In this document: positions 24,391 to 31,690 of the stretch, one piece after another | Layout: the number at the start of each line of letters is the position of its first letter | How positions within the stretch are numbered: position 1 is the first letter of the stretch | NCBI GenBank assembly: GCA_903909415.1 | Contig: CAIVVS010000228.1 | Span: 1 to 40,348 of the forward strand | From: an uncultured Pseudomonadota bacterium | Lineage (GTDB): Bacteria > Pseudomonadota > Gammaproteobacteria > Burkholderiales > SG8-39 | Length of the DNA stretch: 40,348 nucleotides | Direction: 5' to 3' | Program-made: the position numbers and the translations under genes | The notes under the pieces: generated by a model | Told to the model about the DNA's origin: nothing | What the model saw: the letters and a program-made list of their open reading frames with translations, nothing else | Databases searched by the model: none

Positions 24391-26958
24391 TTACGGCACC
24401 GTCACCTGGGTGCAACCGCCGAAGGTCGGCGAGTAGACCCAGACCGACACCGGCTTGACGGCCTGCGCCACCGCGCCGAAGTCGTATGCACCCGCCGCAG
24501 TCACCGTGGTCGTGCCCAGGAACTGCGCACCGGGGGTCGCCGTCGGTGCGTTGCAACCGGCCACCGCGGAGGTGGACGAGTACAGCTGCACGCTCTGGCC
24601 CTGGCGGATGTTCACCGTGCCGCTCACAGCCACCGTGCCCAGCGCCGGGGCCCTCGGAGCACGCCACACCGCGCGCGCGGTGATCGTTTCCGCACCAATC
24701 GCGTTGACCGCGACCACGCCCTGGTCGGCGGTGACGCCGGCCCGGTCCGTGAAGGTGTAGAACAGGTTCCAGGTTCCCGCATACGGTGCCGTGAACACCA
24801 GCTTGCCGTTGACGAACGCCGCCGAGCCAGCCGGAGCCTTGGTGCCGGTCGCGGTGTCGAACGGATCGCCACCGGCCACGATGCGCAGGCTCGCCACGTC
24901 GACGCCGGCAGGCGCGAAGTCGTTCGCCAGTACATCGATGGTGACCGGCCGGGTCGCCACGCTGGTGTTGCCCAGGTCGTCACGCGCATCCGGCAGGCCG
25001 TTGAGCAGGCCGATGTTCACGGTGACTTGGGCGCGCACGTTGGTGCCGAGCACGCTTGCCGCCTGGTACCAGAACGTGTCGGTGATGCCGCCGGTGTTGG
25101 CACGCGGGGTGTAAGTGACGATGTTGCCGTTGATCGCCAGCTTGCCACCCTGCGCCGTGCAGCTCGTCGTGGGCGTGCCGACCGTGCAGACCGCCGTCGG
25201 GCTGGGAACGCCGCAGGTGCCGCCGGTCGGGCCGGTGGTGCAGATCTGCAGGTTCGGAACCGCCGCCACGCCGACGTCGTTGGCCAGCACGTCGATGAAA
25301 GCGGGCACGTTCATCGGGATCGATGCCGTGTCGGGCTGGAACGTCGCCGTCCCCGCCGCCGCGCCGAGGTACATGGTCTGCGCCGAGTCCATGCCGCCCG
25401 CGCTGGAGCGCACCGTCACGAAGGCCGGCGGCACCTGCACGTTGGCGATGGTCACCGTGCCGACCGCGAACTTCGAGGTCGAGGCCACCTTCAGCTTGAA
25501 GTCCTGGACTGCGCCCGCGGCCGTGGTGGCCGGCAGGCCGTAGGAGTCCAGCGTCAGGCAGGGCGTGGAGCAGCCCACCGTCGCCGTCTGGCCCACCGGC
25601 GTCGGCGAGGACAGGAACGCGCCGGAATCGGCGGTCACCGTCAGCACCTTGGTGGTGGCGTTGTAGTTCGCGGCCGTGATGCGCAGCTCGTCGACCAGCG
25701 GCACGTTCACCACGGACGGCGGCACGTCGGTCGTGGTGCGCACGCGGGCGTGGGTGTAGGCCGGTCCGGGCTGGCCCGCCACCGCCGGCTGCACGACGCC
25801 GTTGAAGAAGTTGAACTTCGGCGTGGGCACGGTGCCGGGAACGACCGCCCCGGTCTGCGGGATGGCCTGCTTCAGCATCGCGATTTCCGGGGTGGAGGTC
25901 AGCGGATCAGCGGGATCGCCCTTGTTCAGGCTCAGACCGACCACCGGCTCGGGCCGGTTGACCTCCTGCACCGCGTTGGCCCAGGCGCCGATCTGGAAGC
26001 GGTCCGGGGTGCCGTCGGCGTTCGAGTCGAGCACGCGGAACGTGGCCCGGTCGATGTTCGTGCGGCTGGCGATGGCGTTGGTGTTGACCCGGCCGATCAC
26101 CGCGATGTCGTTGATCGCCCACACCGCTTCCTGCGTGGCGCAGTTGCCCGAGGCGATGCCGGGGCCGGACACCATGAAGTAGTTGATCTTCGGCATGGCG
26201 CGGATTTCGGGCGGGATCGCGAAGGCGGGGACCGTCGCGCCGTTGTAGAACGGGTTGTCCAGCGCGCTGCCGGTGATCGGGCCGAGGTCGCCCGCCGACA
26301 GGTAGCGCTTGCCGTCGGCGCCGGTGGCAAAGGGAACCGCCGCGCCGCCGGGCGTGGCCGCGCGGGTGACGAAGGGGCCGACCGAGCCGTTCAGGGCGCC
26401 GGCGAAATCCGGCCCGATGCCGATGTCCTCGGTGTCGAACAGGCGGCCGCCGGCGGCCACCGGGATGGTCTTGGGCGCGCGGCCGGGCGAGTACACCGTG
26501 AAGTTGCCCGTGCAGGCCATGCCGGCCTGCGCCTGCGGCGCCTGGACGCGCCAGCGCGCGAAGGTGATCTGCTGGCCGGGCTGCGGCGTCGGCGTGTTGA
26601 ACGAGGCCTCCAGGCCCTGCAGCACCTTGATCGGGGTGGTCTGGCCGGGCGTGGCCGAGGCCATGGTCATCACCGCGGAGGTGTAGTAGAAGAAGTGCTC
26701 CTGCGACCAGTTGGTGGGCATCACTTCGGGCAGCGCCGGTACATCGGCCGGCGCCAGGAAGCAGATGCCTGCCACCAGGTCCGCCTGGGTGGTCGGAGAG
26801 CACAGTTCCAGCGCCAGGCCGGCGGCATCCTGGTACCAGGCCGGGTAGCCGGTGGCAGGATCGATCGGTCCTACGCGCTGCAGTACCGCGTAGGCGGGCT
26901 GCGCCATGGCGATGGCGGCGATGCTCGCCGCCAGGATCTTCTTAGCGTGTATCTTCAC
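24391..26958 (-). CDS. Large secreted Ig-like repeat protein A (paralogue)
   Basis: 855-residue secreted protein with signal peptide KKILAASIAAIAMAQPAYA and mature start VLQRVGPIDPATGYPAWYQ. The order of parts matches protein B: unrecognised N-terminal domain with TEDIGIGPDF, calcium-loop-like DSNADGTPDRF (near 308), a strand-rich middle region with VPLVDELRITAANYN, paired cysteines in CSTPCLTLD, Ig or cadherin-like modules opening FIDVLANDVG (near 553) and IDVLANDFA (near 672), and the end FGGCTQVTVP. The GTG at 26958 is preferred over ATG 26970 because AGGA is ideally spaced before it and protein B starts the same way. It is followed by a terminator and preceded by a sigma-54 promoter with a leader of about 240 nt. 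Function unknown. Confidence 0.86.
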   Translation of the reverse strand: MKIHAKKILAASIAAIAMAQPAYAVLQRVGPIDPATGYPAWYQDAAGLALELCSPTTQADLVAGICFLAPADVPALPEVMPTNWSQEHFFYYTSAVMTMASATPGQTTPIKVLQGLEASFNTPTPQPGQQITFARWRVQAPQAQAGMACTGNFTVYSPGRAPKTIPVAAGGRLFDTEDIGIGPDFAGALNGSVGPFVTRAATPGGAAVPFATGADGKRYLSAGDLGPITGSALDNPFYNGATVPAFAIPPEIRAMPKINYFMVSGPGIASGNCATQEAVWAINDIAVIGRVNTNAIASRTNIDRATFRVLDSNADGTPDRFQIGAWANAVQEVNRPEPVVGLSLNKGDPADPLTSTPEIAMLKQAIPQTGAVVPGTVPTPKFNFFNGVVQPAVAGQPGPAYTHARVRTTTDVPPSVVNVPLVDELRITAANYNATTKVLTVTADSGAFLSSPTPVGQTATVGCSTPCLTLDSYGLPATTAAGAVQDFKLKVASTSKFAVGTVTIANVQVPPAFVTVRSSAGGMDSAQTMYLGAAAGTATFQPDTASIPMNVPAFIDVLANDVGVAAVPNLQICTTGPTGGTCGVPSPTAVCTVGTPTTSCTAQGGKLAINGNIVTYTPRANTGGITDTFWYQAASVLGTNVRAQVTVNIGLLNGLPDARDDLGNTSVATRPVTIDVLANDFAPAGVDVASLRIVAGGDPFDTATGTKAPAGSAAFVNGKLVFTAPYAGTWNLFYTFTDRAGVTADQGVVAVNAIGAETITARAVWRAPRAPALGTVAVSGTVNIRQGQSVQLYSSTSAVAGCNAPTATPGAQFLGTTTVTAAGAYDFGAVAQAVKPVSVWVYSPTFGGCTQVTVP

Positions 26959-27210
26959 GGGATTCCTCATTGTTGGTGTTGGTCTATGCGTAACGGTGAA
27001 GCGAACTGACTGGGTGTTGCTGCTTGCGAACGGCGCCGGACCACGGGACCTCTACGTGCTGCCCGGCTCACTGCCCTCCCTTGATTCAAGTCAACTGGCA
27101 CCCGCCGCAGCCCGCTACAGTCAAAGTCGCGGCGGAAAGTCCGCTGCGACAGGTGCCTGCCGGCGTGCGGCAGAAACAAAATTGCAAAAAGCGATACGCC
27201 AATCCATAGA

Positions 27211-27225
27211 GCAACCACCATGCCA
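27211..27225 (-). promoter_or_regulatory. Sigma-54 -24/-12 promoter of secreted protein A
   Basis: Minus strand TTGGCATG-GTGG-TTGCT, which matches consensus at every conserved position and has exact GG-N10-GC spacing (-24 at 27225-27220, -12 at 27214-27211). The start codon is 253 nt beyond the -12 box, so the transcript should have a leader of about 240 nt (about 27199-26959). Confidence 0.78.
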
Positions 27226-27332
27226 ACGAGGCAACTGGTCGGGAAACTGGGTTTTTCCTTCGTATAAACAGTACGTTATTAATTTTCTTGATTGCAAAGC
27301 GACCCCAGAAACGATAAAATCAGCATTGCAAG

Positions 27333-27379
27333 TGTCGATAGATTTACGATTTATAATGAAACCTGTCGAACTTTCGACG
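27333..27379. promoter_or_regulatory. Paired palindromic sites between protein A and the copper storage gene
   Basis: TGTCGAACTTTCGACG (27364-27379; inner part GTCGAA-CT-TTCGAC is a perfect palindrome) and weaker TGTCGATAGATTTACG (27333-27348) are 31 bp apart. They are 108-154 bp upstream of the protein A -24 box, almost exactly as at the oxidase promoter, and 84-130 bp before the divergent copper storage gene, which they might also control. Confidence 0.6.
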
Positions 27380-27462
27380 GCGCGACCATCCCGTCCACGA
27401 CGCGCAGGCATCCACGCCTAGCGCGATTCGGTACGATCGGGACAACCTGAAAGGAGCTTCAA

Positions 27463-27936
27463 ATGGAACGCAGGCAGGCTCTCGGCCACATCAGCGCGCT
27501 GGCCGCCTTGTCGCTGGCCGCAACCAGCGCCAGCGCGCAGGCACCCAAGCAGCCGGCCAAGGCGGCGGCACCCGCGGCCGGCCACCACCACCACCACGGT
27601 TCGGCCAAGGCCGAGGCGCTGATCGAGTCGGTGACCGACTGCATCAACAAGGGCGAGGCCTGCCTCGCCCACTGTCTCGTGCTGCTTGGCGAGGGCGACA
27701 AGTCCGTGGCCGGCTGCGCGCGCTCCGTCAATGAGACGCTGGCGGTGTGCGAGGCGCTGCGCAAGCTGGCGGCGCAGGGGTCATCCCGCGCCCCGGCGCT
27801 GGCGCGCGTCGCCATGAATGCATGCCTCGACTGCGAGAAGGAGTGCCGCAAGCACGAGAAGAAGCATGCCGAGTGCGCCAATTGCGCCAAGGCCTGCGCC
27901 GACTGCGCGAAGGAGTGCAAGGCCTTCGCCGCGTGA
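27463..27936 (+). CDS. csp1: Csp1-type copper storage protein
   Basis: 157-residue exported cysteine-rich four-helix-bundle protein. Csp1 of methanotrophs stores many Cu(I) ions on Cys residues that line the bundle. Here the mature protein has 13 Cys, the number in Csp1, in helical spacings such as CLAHC, CLDCEKEC and CANCAKACADCAKEC. MERRQALGHISALAALSL is a twin-arginine-like signal with cleavage near SASAQA, and a run of five His (41-45) at the mature N-terminus may also bind metal. AGGAG precedes the ATG. It is divergent from secreted protein A and shares its upstream region; no good sigma-54 element was found on its own strand. Likely copper reserve for the multicopper oxidase. Confidence 0.92.
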   Translation: MERRQALGHISALAALSLAATSASAQAPKQPAKAAAPAAGHHHHHGSAKAEALIESVTDCINKGEACLAHCLVLLGEGDKSVAGCARSVNETLAVCEALRKLAAQGSSRAPALARVAMNACLDCEKECRKHEKKHAECANCAKACADCAKECKAFAA

Positions 27937-27963
27937 CCCGCGCGGGGCTGCACGGCCCCGCGG
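27937..27963 (+). terminator. GC-rich hairpin after the copper storage gene
   Basis: CCCGCGCGGGGC and GGCCCCGCGGG can pair around a short loop directly after the stop codon. There is no T tract, only a C-rich run at 27969-27978. It lies between convergent genes and is the only terminator-like structure there. Confidence 0.45.
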
Positions 27964-27990
27964 GTGCGGCCCCCCCCCCTTGCCGCTTGC

Positions 27991-29601
27991 CTAGGCTTCC
28001 CGCACCGGCTGCAACGCGCCGGGAAGCCGGACGGTCACGCTGGTTCCTGCGCCTTCCCGGGACGAGACGCTGACGCTGCCGCCCAGCCTGTCGATGGCGG
28101 AACGCACCACGGTCAGGCCCAGGCCCGAACCCCGCACGAGCTCAGCGCCCCTGCCCCGGTAAAACGGCTCGAACACCCTCTTGAGCTCGTCCTCGGGGAT
28201 GCCGGCGCCCGAGTCGCAGACCCTGATCACTAGGGCGCTGCCGTCCGCATCGCAGGCCAGCGCGACTGCGCTGCCCTTCGGCGAGAACTTCAGCGCATTG
28301 GACACGAGGTTGGTCAGCACGTGGTCGAGCAGGCTTGCATCCGTCCACGCGCGGCTAGAGTCCGGGGAAAGGGAAAGCTTCGTCCGGGCCGCGGCGTCGA
28401 GTTCATCCGGCAGGCCTTCGAGCACCAGTTCCAGTGCCCCGGCAAGCTCCAGTTCCTTGGCCGGCGGGGGCGCCTCGCCGCTCCCGAGGCGGGCTATGAC
28501 CATGGCGTCCTCCACCATCGCGTTCAGGCGCCAGACCGCCCGGCTCACCCGCGTGAGCAACTGCGCCCTGCGCGCCTCGTCGATACCGCCACCCTGTAAC
28601 CCCAGCACCTCCACCGCGCTGGTGATCACGCTCAGCGGCGTGCGAAGCTCGTGCGACAGCATCGCCTGCAGACGCGAGCGCATCTGAGCCCCCTCCCGGT
28701 CGGCCAGCAGCGCCTCCACCCTCGAAGAGAGATGCTCCAGGTCATCGAGTTCGAGCGCGTCCCCCACCGATGACCGGGGCACCAGCCGCAGCAGCAGACT
28801 GCGCCAGCGCGCCAGTAATGCTTCGCGCTCGCGCAGTTGTTCCCGCAATATGTGAGAACTTGACTCCAGCATCTCGAACGCGGGCCGCAGCTCCACGGGA
28901 ACGGCGCCCCGAAGCGCAGCGGATGCGTCCGGCGCGCCGGCTTTGAAGTCGCGCTCGAAGCGCTGCACGCGGTCCAGCGGCTCGAGCAACGTTTTCAGGG
29001 TCCGGCGCAGCACGACCAGTCCCAGCGCCAGGCCGGCGAAGGTGACGGCCGCGGCGATGCGCAGGCGAATCCAGAGGTCATCGGCTACCAGCGCGCCGCT
29101 CAGCACCATGACCAGTTCCCCCTGCTCGAGCCCCGTCATCGGGATCGGGGCAGAGACCCGCGTGAACCCGTCCTCGACCAGGCGCACGAGCCAGCCCGGT
29201 GCCAGCGAGTTGATCGGCGCCTCGCTGCGGACGGCGTGGGATGCCTTGGAGTCGCCCCCTTCCACCGAGACGGCGACGATGCCGTTGGTCGCCCCCGCCA
29301 GCGCCTTGGACATGGCGTGCGCCGCGGCACGGCGGTCGCCCTCCTCAAGGCGCTCCCCGACAATCTCGGCCAGCACCGCCGCGAGCGCGCGCGCGTTGGC
29401 CTCCTGAAGCGAGGAGTTGTGTTGGATCTCGTGTCCGACGAACAGCGCGAGTGCAACGAGCGCGGGCAGCACCAGCGTCATCACGTAGAGGCAGGAAGCT
29501 CGCGAGAGCGTGCTGCCGCAGGCCCCCCGCCAACCGGCCAGGACCCGCAGCGCGATCCCCGAGCCCGGCGTGCCGGGTGCGACCGCTTCAGGCTTCGGCA
29601 C
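27991..29601 (-). CDS. Membrane sensor histidine kinase
   Basis: 536-residue kinase with membrane helices near 38-57 and 178-199, a periplasmic region of about 120 residues between them, a HAMP-like and coiled linker (200-300), a HisKA domain with LSHELRTPLSV (His317) and an HATPase domain with N box NLVSNALKFSP, G1 DSGAGI and G2 GSGLGLTVV. All catalytic motifs are intact. The GTG at 29601 lies inside the end of the receiver gene (14-bp overlap), so the two are translationally coupled. Third and last gene of a kinase-receiver-kinase operon; probably the partner that actually phosphorylates the receiver. Confidence 0.92.
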   Translation of the reverse strand: MPKPEAVAPGTPGSGIALRVLAGWRGACGSTLSRASCLYVMTLVLPALVALALFVGHEIQHNSSLQEANARALAAVLAEIVGERLEEGDRRAAAHAMSKALAGATNGIVAVSVEGGDSKASHAVRSEAPINSLAPGWLVRLVEDGFTRVSAPIPMTGLEQGELVMVLSGALVADDLWIRLRIAAAVTFAGLALGLVVLRRTLKTLLEPLDRVQRFERDFKAGAPDASAALRGAVPVELRPAFEMLESSSHILREQLREREALLARWRSLLLRLVPRSSVGDALELDDLEHLSSRVEALLADREGAQMRSRLQAMLSHELRTPLSVITSAVEVLGLQGGGIDEARRAQLLTRVSRAVWRLNAMVEDAMVIARLGSGEAPPPAKELELAGALELVLEGLPDELDAAARTKLSLSPDSSRAWTDASLLDHVLTNLVSNALKFSPKGSAVALACDADGSALVIRVCDSGAGIPEDELKRVFEPFYRGRGAELVRGSGLGLTVVRSAIDRLGGSVSVSSREGAGTSVTVRLPGALQPVREA

Positions 29602-29959
29602 GCGCCTGCTCGATGGCCCGCTCGAGTTCCGCGAAGGTGAAGGGCTTGCGCACGAAACTGGAGCGCCCGTCGGCCGCGGCGCCGTCGCCCACGCGCGGGT
29701 CGCGCAACGCGGTCACGAACACGAAGGGCAACCGGCGCGTCACTTCGTCGGCCCGGAGCGCCTGCAGCACCTGGAATCCGTCCATCTCCGGCATCATGAT
29801 GTCGCACAGGATCACGTCGGGATGTTGCTGGCGCGCCGCCTCCAGCCCGGCGCGCCCGTCGGGCGCCATGCGAGTGACCCATCCGCGCAGTTCCAGCATG
29901 ATCGCGGTGAGTTCCCTGACGTCGGGATCGTCCTCGATGATCAGCACCTCAAACGCCAT
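29588..29959 (-). CDS. Single-domain response regulator
   Basis: 123-residue receiver without output domain. The acidic pocket is EDD near residue 10, the phospho-acceptor lies in VILCDIMMPEMDG, the threonine is in VFVTAL and the lysine in FVRKPF. It overlaps the preceding kinase by 11 bp and the following one by 14 bp, so all three products are made together. A shuttle between the two kinases or to another output protein is likely. Confidence 0.92.
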   Translation of the reverse strand: MAFEVLIIEDDPDVRELTAIMLELRGWVTRMAPDGRAGLEAARQQHPDVILCDIMMPEMDGFQVLQALRADEVTRRLPFVFVTALRDPRVGDGAAADGRSSFVRKPFTFAELERAIEQARAEA

Positions 29960-31385
29960 GGCCCACCTTCACGAGGTCGGGGAGGTTCACCGTCACGATC
30001 GTTCCCTGGCCGGGTACGGACTCGACCATCACGACCCCTCCGAGCAGATCCACCGCGTTCTTGACGATGGTCAGCCCGAGCCCCGAACCCGGCACACCCT
30101 TCGCGGAACCGGCCCTGTAGAACGGTTCGAACAGCCGTTCGATCTCCGCCTCGCTCAGCCCGCTGCCCGCGTCGCTTACCGTAACGCAGACGAGTCCATC
30201 CTCGCAGGCCACGGCCACCCGCACAGGGTGCGCCAGTGGCGAGAACTTGTGCGCATTGGACAGCACGTGCTCCAGTATCTGGCCGAACAGGCGCGCATCT
30301 GTCACCAGTTTCGATCCGGGCGGATCCACGGCGACGAGAAATTCGCGCCCGGGTGCCGCCCGTCGCGCAGACTCGACCGCCGTCCCCAGCGCGTCGGAGA
30401 TGTCCAGCTCGCAAAGCTCCGGGTGGAACAACGGCGAATTGGCGGGGGCAAGCCCGTCGGCATGGTCGACGCACCCCGACAGGCGCAACAGGGCCTCCCG
30501 GATGCGTTCGTGAACGCGGTCGCGCGCCTCCTGCGGCAGCGACGCGCCGTAGCGCGCCATCAGTCCGTACAGGGCTGTCAGCATGCTCAACGGGACCCGG
30601 ATGTTCAGCAGGTCCGCGCGGGAGGCCCGCTCGCGAAGTTCCGCGATCTGCCGCGCCCCGTTCAACGTGGACACCAGCAACTGCGAAGCCTGCTGGCGCT
30701 CGGCCTCGAGGGCCAGCATCGCCCCGGCAAGGCTTTGCCTGGCCGTTCGAAGCGCCTCTTCCTTCTTGAGCACTTCGGCGCGATCTGCCAGCAGCAGGCA
30801 GACCTCGCCTGATCCGCCCAGGGGCACCAGCCTGACGTCCAGGTCCCTGCAGCGCCCCCGCGCATCCAGCACGACACCCTCGTAGCCACTGCGAACGCCC
30901 CGCCTGGCTGCCTCGGCACAGTCCAGGCCGCGCGGTCCCAGCGGCACGAACAAGGCCGCCAGCGGACGGCGCAGCGCCTCCGCAGCCGCCAGGCCGAACA
31001 GTTGTGCCGCGCCTTCGGACCAGTCGACGACGCATCCGTCCCTGTCCACGATGACAACCGCATCGCGGCTGGCCGACCCGACGCCCTCCAGGCGCGCCCG
31101 GGCAATTCCCAGGCGGGATGTTGTGGCGAGCAACTGTTCCTGGAGCGAGCGGACCGCAAGGATGAGCGTGCCAGCATGTGTTGTGGCGGCCCGCACGGGT
31201 GCTTCCTTGTCGCGTGGTACCGGGGAGCCGGAGCCCGCGAGCGCTTCACCCAGCCTGCACAGGTCCGCGCGCCGCCTGTTGAGCAGTCGCAGCAAGACAC
31301 CGCAGGCCGTCGCAAAAATGAACGCAACGGCCCAGGGAAGGGCCGGCCAGAACGATGCGTGGGAAAAGTCCAGCAGTTCGTTCAC
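29949..31385 (-). CDS. PAS-containing kinase-like protein lacking the phospho-acceptor histidine
   Basis: 478-residue protein with one N-terminal membrane helix (about 12-32), a coiled stretch, a PAS domain (about 100-200, with AVVIVDRDGCVVDW), a dimerisation helix pair and an HATPase domain with N box VLSNAHKFSP, G1 DAGSGL and G2 GSGLGLTIV. In the H box the usual HELRTPL reads LNIRVPL (260-266), so the phospho-accepting histidine is leucine. ATP binding looks intact. It cannot autophosphorylate in the standard way and may act as a pseudokinase partner or phosphatase. GTG at 31385 with AGGGG upstream is chosen; a GTG at 31466 in the same frame is an alternative. Confidence 0.85.
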   Translation of the reverse strand: MNELLDFSHASFWPALPWAVAFIFATACGVLLRLLNRRRADLCRLGEALAGSGSPVPRDKEAPVRAATTHAGTLILAVRSLQEQLLATTSRLGIARARLEGVGSASRDAVVIVDRDGCVVDWSEGAAQLFGLAAAEALRRPLAALFVPLGPRGLDCAEAARRGVRSGYEGVVLDARGRCRDLDVRLVPLGGSGEVCLLLADRAEVLKKEEALRTARQSLAGAMLALEAERQQASQLLVSTLNGARQIAELRERASRADLLNIRVPLSMLTALYGLMARYGASLPQEARDRVHERIREALLRLSGCVDHADGLAPANSPLFHPELCELDISDALGTAVESARRAAPGREFLVAVDPPGSKLVTDARLFGQILEHVLSNAHKFSPLAHPVRVAVACEDGLVCVTVSDAGSGLSEAEIERLFEPFYRAGSAKGVPGSGLGLTIVKNAVDLLGGVVMVESVPGQGTIVTVNLPDLVKVGHGV

Positions 31386-31588
31386 GCCGCGCCCCTGAGA
31401 GCGTCGCCACCCGAGCGGCACGGCCGCTGCCCGAGCCGCAGCCTGCGCATTCGTCGGGTCCGACACGCCACGCCGCCGCCCCGCGGGGGTCCTCCGGCGG
31501 GGCGTGCGCGCCTCACCGCAGGCTCGCTCATGTCACTCCAGCATTCCGACAAGGGGTCTCCAGGCGCCGGCTTGAGGGCGCCGAACAC

Positions 31589-31612
31589 GTATTAATACTG
31601 TGATGATATCAT
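31589..31612. promoter_or_regulatory. Two adjacent palindromes in a divergent promoter
   Basis: GTATTAATAC (31589-31598) and ATGATATCAT (31603-31612) are both perfect 10-bp palindromes, centred 14 bp apart, in the AT-rich part of the region between the pseudokinase operon and the receiver-EAL gene. Possible operator pair. Confidence 0.4.
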
Positions 31613-31618
31613 TTTTAC

Positions 31619-31647
31619 TTGTTTAGTGCGCTTTTTTTGGCTAAAGT
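31619..31647 (+). promoter_or_regulatory. Possible sigma-70 promoter of the receiver-EAL operon
   Basis: TTGTTT (31619-31624) and TAAAGT (31642-31647) are separated by 17 bp and lie about 44 bp before the chosen start. Each matches consensus at only some positions, so this is a weak call. Confidence 0.3.
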
Positions 31648-31690
31648 GACAGCCTCATGGGAATCAACCCACGCAACCAAAATGGTAAAT

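Noticed and set aside
26967..27221. Minus-strand frame starting MVVALWIGVSLFAILF upstream of secreted protein A, like a small membrane protein
   Set aside because: Its start codon lies inside the sigma-54 promoter element, before the expected transcript start, and it has no good ribosome binding site.
27583..27597. Five consecutive His codons as a cloning tag artefact
   Set aside because: They sit inside a native-looking exported gene after a natural signal peptide, with varied flanks and no vector sequence.
27969..27978. Run of C residues after the copper storage gene as a phase-variation tract
   Set aside because: It lies between convergent genes, outside coding and promoter sequence, so slippage would have no obvious effect.
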